Assembly: GCA_963849635.1 (NCBI GenBank)
Contig: CAWKIA010000037.1
Location: 62,001-126,000 of the forward strand
Source: CAVRUD01 sp963849635
Lineage (GTDB): Bacteria > Chloroflexota > Chloroflexia > Thermomicrobiales > UBA6265
Direction of reading: 5' to 3'
Length of the DNA stretch: 64,000 nucleotides
Shown here one piece after another: positions 27,736 to 36,359 of this stretch (position 1 is the first letter of the stretch; every line of letters starts with the position of its first letter). The position numbers were made by a program, and so were the translations under genes. The notes under the pieces were generated by a model. It had not been told where the DNA came from. It worked only from the letters and a program-made list of their open reading frames with translations, and made no database searches.

Positions 27736-28812
27736 ATGACCCGTTCGGTTCGTGTGTTTGGCATGCTTGCCGCCTTGATGGCAATGCTCGTTTCAGTCGT
27801 CGTGTCACCGGTGCGGGCCGCCCAAACGGACGGCACGCCGGAGGCGGTCGACCTGGCCGCCGTCAAGGCGTACGTCGTCGATCAGTCAACCACGATGAAA
27901 GAGGGTTCCTCAGCCCTGCGCGAGGTGACCGAGACCTACTTCGGGATCATCGAGGCGGCCAACTTTGACTACGCCGCCGCCTGGGCGGCAAATGGCGAAC
28001 AGCTCACCACGCTGATGGCAGATGCCAAGGAGCACTGGCTCCTGGCCAGCGGCCACTACGAGCTGAACGAAGGCCTTGTCGCCGGCGTACCGTCGCTCTC
28101 CTATTACGACACCTGGCTGGACGCCGGCCCGAGCGGCACCGAAGATCCCGAGGGTGCCCTCGACTGGAGCCTAACTCTCCCCGACGGCCGTGTGCTTGAG
28201 AAGCCGGGCAACCTATTCAACATGACGGAGCCGGCCTTCTGGGGGACGGACGACACTCTCGTCGGCCTAAGGGTCGATCTCGACGGCGACGGCGCCGATG
28301 AGCTCGGCGAAGTCCTGCCGGAAGCCAACTACATCGTCGCCGCTATTCGCCAGCTCGACGACGCCGTGTCAGAGCTACAGACCGCCGTCGACGAGTGGGA
28401 GCCCGTCATCGAGGACACCTTCGCCGCGCTGACGACGATGATCCCGACGATGAACGAGTACTTCGAGCAGTGGAAGCTCTCCACCTTCGTCTCCGGCGAC
28501 GCCTCAACCCAGACCGTCTTCGTCGCTAACAGCCGCCTCCTCGACGTCGCCGGCATCCTCAACGGCCTTTCGCTGACCTACGACGAGATCAGCCCGCTGA
28601 TCGCCGCCGAGGATCCGAACCTCGCCGCCCAGATCGACGCCGGCTTCGCCGATCTCGTCGGCTACGTCGATGATCTCAAGATGCAGGAAGAGAGCGGCAC
28701 CCGGTTTACGCCAGAACAGGCCGACCTGTTCGGCACCGAGGCTCAGGACCGCGCGACCCGGCTGGTCGGGCAGGTCTCCCAGGCCATCGCCCTGCTCGGA
28801 ATTCAGATCTAA
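27736..28812 (+). CDS. EfeO/imelysin-like periplasmic iron-uptake protein
   Basis: 358 residues from ATG 27736, GGAGGAG upstream. A signal peptide covers about residues 1-28 (VFGMLAALMAMLVSVVVSPVRAAQ). The mature protein is all-helical, with GHYELNEGL, TEPAFWGTDDTL and a C-terminal AIALLGIQI, loosely resembling the M75/EfeO group that passes iron to the FTR1 permease. The canonical GxHxxE motif is not clear, so the assignment rests mainly on the fold impression and on the FTR1 gene 51 bases downstream. No EfeB peroxidase is present. Confidence 0.55.
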   Translation: MTRSVRVFGMLAALMAMLVSVVVSPVRAAQTDGTPEAVDLAAVKAYVVDQSTTMKEGSSALREVTETYFGIIEAANFDYAAAWAANGEQLTTLMADAKEHWLLASGHYELNEGLVAGVPSLSYYDTWLDAGPSGTEDPEGALDWSLTLPDGRVLEKPGNLFNMTEPAFWGTDDTLVGLRVDLDGDGADELGEVLPEANYIVAAIRQLDDAVSELQTAVDEWEPVIEDTFAALTTMIPTMNEYFEQWKLSTFVSGDASTQTVFVANSRLLDVAGILNGLSLTYDEISPLIAAEDPNLAAQIDAGFADLVGYVDDLKMQEESGTRFTPEQADLFGTEAQDRATRLVGQVSQAIALLGIQI

Positions 28813-28863
28813 CCTATAATTCCGAGCGGTTGAATCAGCTATAAGCCCATAGGAGTTCTCTAC

Positions 28864-31282
28864 GTGGCATTTCCCCGCCCCTGTCAGCGCCCCCACGCCG
28901 TCACTCTCGTAGTCAGACTGGCGTTGACGTTGATGGTGGTGGGGACCGCCCTTTCCGCCCCCGGTTTGGGAATAGGAGCAGCACAGGCCAACGCCCAATC
29001 TGATGGATCTTCGCCCGCAGTCGCAGGTGAAGGCGTGCGCTCCGCGCTGTTCGGAGCCCAAAGCGCGCTCATCTCGGGCGATCAAACCGGAGCCGCTGAG
29101 TCCGTCGAGCGAGCGCGTGCCGCCGCTACGGAACTCACCACGGCTTTTGCGGTTTATGGACTAACCGACGATGCCGCCGCGCTGTCCGCTGCCATCGACG
29201 CCGCCGCGTCCGCCGTAGCCGCGAACGACCAATCAGCACTCGCGCTTGCGGCAGGGCGCGCCTGGCCCGCCGTCCTTGGTGGTGCCTACCGGGCGACACT
29301 GGCAGCCATAGCGCAAGATGACGCCAACGCGGCCGGAGCCTGGCTCCTCCTCCGTGACTTCCGGCCATCCACCAAATTCGCGCGGCCCGGCGCCGACGCG
29401 ACACTGGCAATCCGCCAGTTCGGCAACGGCGAGATCACCGCCGAAGCGGCCTCCGCCGCAGTAACAGCCGACTTGCTCGACACCTATCAGGCCCAACTCG
29501 ACGGTGCATTCACCGCCGCCGATGCGGCAGCAGCCCAGGGTTTCGCCAGCCGGCGAGCAGAGGCCATCGGCCAGGCAGCCGGCTACTGGTCGATCCTGGC
29601 TCCGGCGTTCGAAGCTCAGCGGGGAGCCGAGGCGCGGGCCACGGTCGATGCCTCATTCGCGGCTCTGCAGAGTGCAGTTACCTCAAACGATGAGGCAACG
29701 CTCGGCGCGGCGAGGTCCGGCGCCACGGACGCACTCATCGGGTTCCGTGCCGCACCGCTTGCACCAGATGAGCAGGCTCGACGGGCTGGGCAGTTGCTGC
29801 TCTACCTCTCGCTCGTCCCGGTCGAATACGGACGGGGAGTGAGCGGCGGTGAGGTGACCGCCGAGATAGAGATCCAAGAAGCGCAGTCCTTCCTGGACGG
29901 CGCCCTGGCCGCGTTCAACGACCTCCGCCTCCCGCTCGACACGATCGATCCCACCGCAACCTCCAACGTCGCCGCCACGCTGGCGGGCCTTGATGCTCAG
30001 ATCCAGGCGGCCGGGCGCAAGGAATCGGTCGCGTCCCCGGGCGATGTCCGCGATACAGCCGAAAGTGCCAGCTCGACGCTGAAGGGTCTCTTTCCGTCCG
30101 AATGGGAACGGGCTGGCGGTGCAGCCGACTTCGATGTCGTCGCTGCCGTCCTCGACCAGATGGAAGCGGCGGTTGCGGCCGGCCAATACAAGCAGGCTGA
30201 GTCGGCCCGCCTCGAGGCCTACGCCATCTTCGATGCTGGGCCGGAAAAGCGCCTTCTCGGCTTCGCACCCAATACCGCCGCCCGGATCGAGGCCTTATTC
30301 TGGGCTGGAAATGGCGACCTACCCGGACTGGCCGAAGCCATTGCCAGCGACGCCTCCAGCACCGAACTGCGCGCTACACGCCGTGCACTCGACTCTGAAC
30401 TGGCAGACGCTCAGCGCATCCTCGGGGCGGGGCGACCGGCCGATGCTGCGGTGATCTTCAACTCGGCGACGATCGTATTCCGGCGAGGGACTCGAAGCGG
30501 TCCTCATCTTGGCGTCACTGATGGCGGCGATGATCGGCGGCAATCAGCGCTTCAAGAAGCCTCTCTTCGTCGGGGCGATGGGAGCCCTCTTAGCCTCAGC
30601 GGCGCTTTTCGTCCTTGCTCGCTCCGTCTTACTCTCCCTGAGCCAGTACTCCGAAAAAGTCGAGGCGATCGTCTCCCTGGTCGCCGTCGGCGTCCTCCTC
30701 CTCGTCCTCAACTGGTTCTTCCACAAGGTCTATTGGACCCGGTGGATCGCCAAGCACCACACCAAACGCCGGGCGCTCATTGGCGGCGCTGCCGGTCAGG
30801 TCCTTGGTCTGGGAATGCTAGGCTTCACTAGTGTCTTCCGCGAGGGCGCGGAAACTGTCCTCTTTTTGCAGGCACTTGTGCTCGATGCCGGTACGCTCGT
30901 CGTGTTGGAGGGAACACTCCTCGGGCTGGCGGCCACGATCGTTGTCGGCGTCCTGACCTTCGTCCTTCAGACAAAGCTTCCGCACAAGAAGATGCTCATC
31001 GTCACGGGCTTCATGATCGCCTTCGTCCTGGTGACGATGGTCGGGCACACCGTCCATGTTCTCCAGGCAGTCGGCTGGGCGCCGATCTCGCCGATCACCG
31101 ACATGGAGATCCCGTACTGGGCTGGTCTGTGGTTTGGCGTGTATGCCTCCTGGCAGAGCCTGATCGCCCAGGTTGCCGCGGGAGTCTTCGTCATCGGCAG
31201 CTACTACGTGGCCGAGCACGCCCAGGAGCGCAGCCGGCGCAGGGCGATGGCTCGCGGCCAGGAATTCGTTCCCGCGCAGTAG
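28864..31282 (+). CDS. FTR1-family iron permease with long N-terminal domain, one frameshift
   Basis: About 805 residues after repair. GTG 28864 follows AGGAG. Residues 1-45 form an export signal; the next 490 or so are Ala-rich helical extracytoplasmic repeats. The membrane part then begins with IVFREGLEAVLILASLMAAMIGG, whose first REGLE motif is split by an extra G at 30482-30483; the second frame gives six to seven membrane segments and the second motif SVFREGAETVLFLQAL. FTR1/EfeU permeases take up iron through these two RExxE motifs. With the EfeO-like protein this forms an Efe-type system lacking EfeB. Confidence 0.88.
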
Positions 31283-31314
31283 CAAACATTTAGCGCCAGA
31301 GTGCACCGATTTCC

Positions 31315-31343
31315 TTGACACTACGCGCTTTCCCCAATATGGT
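31315..31343 (+). promoter_or_regulatory. Sigma-70-type promoter of the Fe3+ ABC operon
   Basis: TTGACA (31315-31320), 17-base spacer, TATGGT (31338-31343). It lies between the FTR1 stop and the GTG of the binding-protein gene, leaving a leader of about 50 bases with GAGGAGGG. AT-rich bases after the -10 (AACGATATCCGACAAATTT) could hold an iron-regulator site, but none matches a clear Fur box. Confidence 0.75.
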
Positions 31344-31398
31344 AACGATATCCGACAAATTTGGTCGGGATTGCAGTTGGTTCCAGAGGAGGGATTGT

Positions 31399-32595
31399 GT
31401 GGTTGACGGGCGAATCGATGACGAGATCGAAACGACGGTCGAAAATGCCGTCGTAGGGACCCCGCCGGACGTGCTCGTTGATCGCATCCTGAGCCGGCGA
31501 CGGATGATGCAGGCGACGGCCATCGGAACAGCCGGCCTAGCAGGACTGGTGGTTGCTGGAGCGGGGATTCAGCGTGCTGCTGCTCAGGACGCCACCGCTG
31601 AGGCCGACCCCGAAGCCGACCCTGAAGCCGATCCTGAGGCCGATCCCGAAGCGGAGGACGAGGTCGAGGGCGGCGACGTCACCGTCTACTCTGGTCGCTC
31701 CGAGGAGCTGGTCGAGGAGCTGATCGAAGAGACGGAAGAGTCGACAGGGATCGACCTCGCTGTTCGCTACGCCGGCACGCCGGAGCTGGCGGCCCAGATC
31801 TTGGAGGAGGGTGACAACAGCCCGGCCGACATCTTCTTCTCCCAGGATGCCGGTGCGCTCGGCGCCCTTGCGAAAGAGGGGCTGCTCGCTCCGCTCCCGC
31901 AGGAGATCCTCGAACTGGTCGATCCTCGCTTCCGCTCGCCGGACGGCGTCTGGATCGGCCTCTCCGGCCGGGCTCGCGTGGCGGTCTACAACACCGACGA
32001 GCTCACCGACGCCGATCTGCCTGCCTCCATCCTCGACTTCACCGACGAGGCCTGGAGTGGCCGGATCGGCTGGGCGCCAGAGAACGCCTCGTTCCAGGCA
32101 TTCGTGACCGCCCTGCGCGTTCTGAACGGCGAAGACGCCGCCCGGGAGTGGCTGGACGGCATGATCGCCAACCAGCCGGTCGCCTACGACGGCAACGGCG
32201 CGGTGGTGCGGGCGGTGGCAGCCGGCGAGATCCAGGTCGGCCTCGTCAACCACTACTACGTCTACGAGATCCAGGCGGAGGACGGCCCCCTGCCAATCGC
32301 CAATCACTTCTTCGTCGCGGGCGATCCTGGCTCCCTGATCAATGTAGCCGGCGTGGGCATTCTTGCCAGCAGCCAGGCCCAGGACCAGGCACTAACGGTG
32401 ACCGAATACCTGCTCGGCACCGACGCCCAGACCTACTTCGCCGAGCGCACCTTCGAGTACCCCCTGATCGCCGATGTGCCCACGGCCGAGGGATTGACAC
32501 CCCTCGCCGATGTCCAGGGCCCTGACATCGACCTGAGCGACCTCGACGACCTCGAAGGCACCCTTGCCCTCCTGGCGGAGGTCGGACTGCTGTAG
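31399..32595 (+). CDS. Fe3+ ABC transporter substrate-binding protein (FbpA/FutA type)
   Basis: About 398 residues from GTG 31399, chosen for GAGGAGGG five bases upstream; the open frame from 31315 crosses the promoter. A Tat-type signal is SRRRMMQATAIGTAGLAG. After AAAQD comes an acidic linker with four copies of ADPE. The mature domain starts VTVYSGRSEELVEELIEE and has DIFFSQDAGALGALAKEGLL, GRARVAVYNTDEL and NHYYVYEIQ, where the paired Tyr is the usual iron ligand of FbpA proteins. It feeds the permease and ATPase that follow. Confidence 0.9.
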   Translation: MVDGRIDDEIETTVENAVVGTPPDVLVDRILSRRRMMQATAIGTAGLAGLVVAGAGIQRAAAQDATAEADPEADPEADPEADPEAEDEVEGGDVTVYSGRSEELVEELIEETEESTGIDLAVRYAGTPELAAQILEEGDNSPADIFFSQDAGALGALAKEGLLAPLPQEILELVDPRFRSPDGVWIGLSGRARVAVYNTDELTDADLPASILDFTDEAWSGRIGWAPENASFQAFVTALRVLNGEDAAREWLDGMIANQPVAYDGNGAVVRAVAAGEIQVGLVNHYYVYEIQAEDGPLPIANHFFVAGDPGSLINVAGVGILASSQAQDQALTVTEYLLGTDAQTYFAERTFEYPLIADVPTAEGLTPLADVQGPDIDLSDLDDLEGTLALLAEVGLL

Positions 32596-32614
32596 GAACC
32601 GAGGTCCTGATTGA

Positions 32615-32646
32615 CGGTGGAGGCGGCCGTTTGCCCGCCTCCGCCG
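32615..32646 (+). terminator. Intra-operon hairpin between binding protein and permease genes
   Basis: CGGTGGAGGCGG (32615-32626) pairs with CCGCCTCCGCCG (32635-32646) over 12 bp including one G-U, loop CCGTTTGC. No T run follows. Hairpins in this position often protect the binding-protein message and lower permease expression, as in maltose and histidine operons. Confidence 0.55.
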
Positions 32647-32757
32647 CACAGTCTCGAAGGACGATGTAGCGGAGGCGGCGTGCCGGCGAGTATCCCGCGA
32701 ACAAGAGCCACGACTGTCGTACCCGGCCCCGGAGTCGACCGCGGAGATACTCGTGCG

Positions 32758-34374
32758 ATGCAGCCCGGACGGAGCGTCCGGCTGGGCCAGAAGCATCCCC
32801 CCATGCTCCTCTGGGTTCCGGCCGTAGGTGTCCTTGGCCTGCTCGCTGTTCCCCTGGTCTATCTGATCTTTCGCGCGACCGGCGCCAGCGCCGAGACCTG
32901 GGATCTAATCCTCCGCGAGCGCACACTCCGGATCTTCCTCAACACGGCCGTTCTGGCATTCGCCGTGGCCGCGGCCACCGTCGCCATCGCGGTCCCATTT
33001 GCCTGGCTGACGACCAGGACCGATCTGCCGGGACGGAAGATCTGGGCGACCGCAGCGATCATGCCGCTGGTGATCCCGTCTTACGTCGGCGCGCTAACGG
33101 TCGTGTCGGCCTTAGGTCCACGGGGCTTGGTCCAGCAATGGCTGGAGCCACTCGGTGTGGAACGCCTGCCCGAGATCTACGGGTTCTGGGGCACGTGGTT
33201 CACCCTGTCGATCTTTACCTATCCGTATGTCTACTTGGGCGTGCGGGCGGCGTTGCAGGGGATGGATCCGTGCCTGGAAGAGGCCAGCCGGAGCCTGGGC
33301 CATGGCCCCTGGCGGGCGTTCTTCCATTGCGTCTTGCCGCAGCTGCGCCCATCGATCGCGGCGGGGGCGCTACTTGCCGGCCTTTACGCCGCGAGCGACT
33401 TCGGCGTCGTCACGCTTCTCAGGTACGACGCTTTTACCCGCGCCATCTACGTCCAGTACCGATCGTCGTTCAATCGCTCCCAGGCGGCGGTCCTCGCCCT
33501 CCTGCTCATCGTCTTCGCCGTCGTCCTCCTGCTTGCCGAGCGGTGGGTTCGCGGCCGTCGCGGCGTTGCCTACCACCGGCTCGGCGCGGGCGCGGGACGC
33601 CAGGCAAAACCGGTTCCGCTCGGTCGCTGGCGCCTGCCCAGCCTGCTCTATTGCACGCTCGTCGTGGGAGCCGGCGTGGTAGCACCGGTTGCGATCCTGC
33701 TCTACTGGCTGATCAAAGGCGTTTCGCGCGGCGAGGACGCCGACGAACTGATATCGGCCGCGATCGGGTCACTGACGACTGGCGCACTGGCGGCCGGGGC
33801 CGCGACCCTGGCGGCCCTGCCAATCGCGATCCTGACGGTACGCTACCGGGGCCGGCTCGGTGCGACGATCGAGCGAGTCAGCTACCTCGGGTTCGCGCTA
33901 CCCGGCATCGTGATCGCGCTGGCGTTCGTCTTCCTCGGCGCTCGCTACCTGACTCCCCTCTACCAGACAATGACCCTGCTGGTGGTTGCCTACGTCGTCC
34001 GCTTCCTACCACAGGCAGTGGGCGGGTCCCGGTTATCGCTGCTCCAGATCAGTCCCCGATTGGAAGACGCGGCCCGGAACCTGGGCCGGACATCACTTGG
34101 AGCGATCGGGGCGGTAACACTGCCCCTGGCCCGTCCGGGCGTCCTGGCCGGAGCAGCCCTGGTCTTCCTGACGGTGATGAAGGAACTCCCTCTGACGCTG
34201 TTGCTGCGCCCAACCGGGATGGAAACGTTGGCCACCAATCTCTGGTCCGCCACGACGGGCGGCGCCTATGCCAAAGCCGCCGCCCCCGCCCTGCTCCTGA
34301 TCCTTGCCTCGACGTTACCCACCCTCCTGCTCGAACGGCGAGGGATCCGCGATGGAAACGCCAGCGGGGGCTAG
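32758..34374 (+). CDS. Fe3+ ABC transporter permease, two fused modules (FbpB type)
   Basis: About 538 residues from ATG 32758, 12 or so membrane segments. Two binding-protein-dependent permease modules are present, each with an EAA loop: LEEASRSLGHGPWRAFFHCVLPQLRPSI in the first half and LEDAARNLGRTSLGAIGAVTLPLARPG in the second. The second half also has SYLGFALPGIVIALAFVFLG. This fused layout is typical of ferric iron permeases (SfuB/FbpB). The start is preceded by GCGGAGA; an open extension upstream to 32611 crosses the hairpin and is rejected. Confidence 0.92.
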   Translation: MQPGRSVRLGQKHPPMLLWVPAVGVLGLLAVPLVYLIFRATGASAETWDLILRERTLRIFLNTAVLAFAVAAATVAIAVPFAWLTTRTDLPGRKIWATAAIMPLVIPSYVGALTVVSALGPRGLVQQWLEPLGVERLPEIYGFWGTWFTLSIFTYPYVYLGVRAALQGMDPCLEEASRSLGHGPWRAFFHCVLPQLRPSIAAGALLAGLYAASDFGVVTLLRYDAFTRAIYVQYRSSFNRSQAAVLALLLIVFAVVLLLAERWVRGRRGVAYHRLGAGAGRQAKPVPLGRWRLPSLLYCTLVVGAGVVAPVAILLYWLIKGVSRGEDADELISAAIGSLTTGALAAGAATLAALPIAILTVRYRGRLGATIERVSYLGFALPGIVIALAFVFLGARYLTPLYQTMTLLVVAYVVRFLPQAVGGSRLSLLQISPRLEDAARNLGRTSLGAIGAVTLPLARPGVLAGAALVFLTVMKELPLTLLLRPTGMETLATNLWSATTGGAYAKAAAPALLLILASTLPTLLLERRGIRDGNASGG

Positions 34375-34445
34375 GGAAAGCGCCCAATCTCGTATCCTTG
34401 CGCCATGCGACACTGCCTGAGCCTTACCTCTCCAACATATACCCA

Positions 34446-35528
34446 ATGACCGCACTCGCCTCCACCGCTGGGCCGGTCACGCCTCCTGAGCGCGCAGTGG
34501 CGCTGCGCTGCACCGGCATAGCCAAACGCTTCGGCGACACGGTCGTGGTCGCTGACCTCGACCTCATGGCTCATACAGGCGAAATCGTGGCCCTGCTGGG
34601 GCCGAGCGGTTGCGGCAAGACGACCACACTCCGCCTGATTGCCGGATTCGAGGCCCAGGACAGCGGAACCATCGAAATCGGCGGGCGCCTGGTCGCGGGA
34701 CCTTCTCCCGGCCGTGGCGAGCCGCCCGAACGGCGGCGCGTCGGGATGGTCTTTCAGGACTACGCGCTTTTTCCTCACCTCTCTGTCGGCAAGAATGTCG
34801 CATTCGGCCTCACCCGGGACCAGGAGCGGAACGGGCAGGTCGAAGCGGCCCTGGAGACGGTCGGGTTGCCTGACTTCGCCGGCCGCATGCCCCACGAGCT
34901 TTCCGGCGGACAGCAGCAGCGCGTGGCCCTGGCCAGGGCGCTGGCGCCGGGACCGGACGTCATCTTGCTCGATGAGCCATTTTCCAATCTCGATGCGGCC
35001 CTGCGGGCAAGCGTGCGGGCTGAGGTCCGCCAGATCCTGTCCCGCGCGAAGGCCACCGCCCTCCTGGTGACGCACGATCAGGAGGAGGCGCTCAGCCTGG
35101 CGGATCGCGTGGCCGTGATGTGGGATGGTCACGTGGTGCAGTCCGCGACGCCGGAAACCCTCTACCACCGGCCGCTCTCCCGAAAAATCGCGACCTTCGT
35201 CGGGGATGCGCAGTTCATTCCCGGTATCGCCACCGGCCATACCGTAACGTGTGACCTCGGCACGTTACCGTTGGTTGGCTCCGCCGACGGCCCGGTCGAT
35301 CTTCTCCTCCGGCCGGAGGCGGTCCGCCTATCGCTGGGCCGAATCGACGCTAGGGAGAACGGGACAGTCGTCGACCGCACCTTCTTCGGCCACGACCAAC
35401 TGCTCGTCGTTCGATTGGACTCTGGCCTCGCGATCCAAGCCAGGTTGGGCTCGTACGGTGGTTTCAGAGCCGGGAACCGGGTACACGTATCAGTGCGCGG
35501 CGCGGTTCTGCCGTTCTCCAAGGGCTGA
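34446..35528 (+). CDS. Fe3+ ABC transporter ATP-binding protein (FbpC type)
   Basis: 360 residues. P-loop LLGPSGCGKTT (51-61), Q-loop VGMVFQDYALFPHLSV, signature LSGGQQQR, Walker B VILLDEPFSNLD, switch THDQEEALSLADR. The C-terminal TOBE-like region (LLRPEAVRLSLG, GTVVDRTFFGHDQLLVV) is as in FbpC/PotA. The start ATG 34446 lacks a strong ribosome site and is 71 bases after the permease. A long open frame reading back to 33138 overlaps the permease gene out of frame and is not coding there. Confidence 0.93.
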   Translation: MTALASTAGPVTPPERAVALRCTGIAKRFGDTVVVADLDLMAHTGEIVALLGPSGCGKTTTLRLIAGFEAQDSGTIEIGGRLVAGPSPGRGEPPERRRVGMVFQDYALFPHLSVGKNVAFGLTRDQERNGQVEAALETVGLPDFAGRMPHELSGGQQQRVALARALAPGPDVILLDEPFSNLDAALRASVRAEVRQILSRAKATALLVTHDQEEALSLADRVAVMWDGHVVQSATPETLYHRPLSRKIATFVGDAQFIPGIATGHTVTCDLGTLPLVGSADGPVDLLLRPEAVRLSLGRIDARENGTVVDRTFFGHDQLLVVRLDSGLAIQARLGSYGGFRAGNRVHVSVRGAVLPFSKG

Positions 35529-35550
35529 CCGACCAACGGGGCTTCCAATT

Positions 35551-36051
35551 GTGAGGGATCCGCATCGAACAGATTTTCTAAGCGCCGACGCCAGCGAGAC
35601 GCGAGCTTTTGGCGCCCGCCTTGCCCAACAGTTGCGCGTCGGTGACGTCGTGCTGCTCCACGGCGACTTGGGCGCAGGTAAGACCACCCTTACACAGGGG
35701 CTCGCTCAAGGCCTGGGCATCACCGAGCCGGTGCAGAGCCCAACATTTACCCTCGTCGCCGAACACGTGGGCTTCACCGCGGATGGAGGACCGGTTCGCC
35801 TCTACCACCTCGACCTCTATCGCCTCGGCGGCGAGGAGGATCTGGACGACATCGGCTTCGACGACCTCCTCGCCCCGGCGGATGGCATTTCGGTCATCGA
35901 GTGGCCAGAGCGCGCCGGAACCTGGCTGCCCGAGCGCTACATCCTCGTCACGATCGAGCCGATCCGTGAAGCCACCCGTCGCCTCACCCTCAACACCAGC
36001 AACCTGGGTCGCGATTTCGCCATGCCTCCCATCGCGCCCGAGCAGGATTAG
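35551..36051 (+). CDS. tsaE: tRNA t6A biosynthesis ATPase TsaE
   Basis: About 166 residues from GTG 35551. TsaE is the ATPase that resets the TsaB-TsaD complex during threonylcarbamoyl-A37 synthesis in tRNA. Diagnostic parts: LSADASETRAFGARLA, Walker A LHGDLGAGKTTLTQGLAQGL, QSPTFTLVAEH, LYHLDLYRLGGEEDLDDIGFDDLL and VIEWPERAGTWLP. The last 15 residues are a plain tail. Its partner genes tsaB and tsaD lie 3.8 kb away beyond a sugar ABC operon that was probably inserted. Confidence 0.95.
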   Translation: MRDPHRTDFLSADASETRAFGARLAQQLRVGDVVLLHGDLGAGKTTLTQGLAQGLGITEPVQSPTFTLVAEHVGFTADGGPVRLYHLDLYRLGGEEDLDDIGFDDLLAPADGISVIEWPERAGTWLPERYILVTIEPIREATRRLTLNTSNLGRDFAMPPIAPEQD

Positions 36052-36125
36052 ACAGAAACCAGAGTCGGCCCGATTGTATGTGCCCTTTCTACGGCCGGAC
36101 GGAGATTCAAGACGGAGTTCATTTG

Positions 36126-36245
36126 GTAGGGGCGGACCTATGTGTCCGCCCGATTGCCAACCGCCGGATTCCGCATTGGGAACGATAGTTCTTCTCTCGA
36201 CATGCCGCGGATTGCGGCCGGGCGGAACACGCGGTCCGCCCCTAC
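36126..36245. repeat. Miniature inverted-repeat element, copy 2 (GTAGGGGCG family)
   Basis: GTAGGGGCGGACCTATGTGTCCGCCC (arm 36126-36151) is mirrored by an arm ending GGTCCGCCCCTAC at 36245, with about 70 bases between. It shares the GTAGGGGCG ends with copies 1 and 3 but has a different inner sequence, with each arm containing its own small palindrome (GGCGGAC...GTCCGCC). It fills most of the 308-base gap between tsaE and the sugar-binding protein gene. Confidence 0.75.
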
Positions 36246-36288
36246 GATGCGTTGCGCCGGGGCCAAACGCGGAACACTAGGAAGCGGC

Positions 36289-36320
36289 ACGGGGTGCGGC
36301 GAATGATCGCCGCACCCCGT
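36289..36320. terminator. 14-bp perfect hairpin between convergent genes
   Basis: ACGGGGTGCGGCGA (36289-36302) pairs exactly with 36307-36320 around ATGA. It lies 39 bases past the stop of the minus-strand sugar-binding protein gene and after tsaE, so it can end either transcript, although no T run follows on either strand. The remainder of the gap 36052-36359 is the repeat element. Confidence 0.55.
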
Positions 36321-36359
36321 CCGAATCAATTGGATATCGTAGACCGATGTCGATCCTGG

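Noticed and set aside
33138..34445. Long in-frame extension ahead of the Fe3+ ATPase gene
   Set aside because: It overlaps the double permease gene out of frame and reads as Arg/Pro-rich noise; the ATPase begins at 34446.
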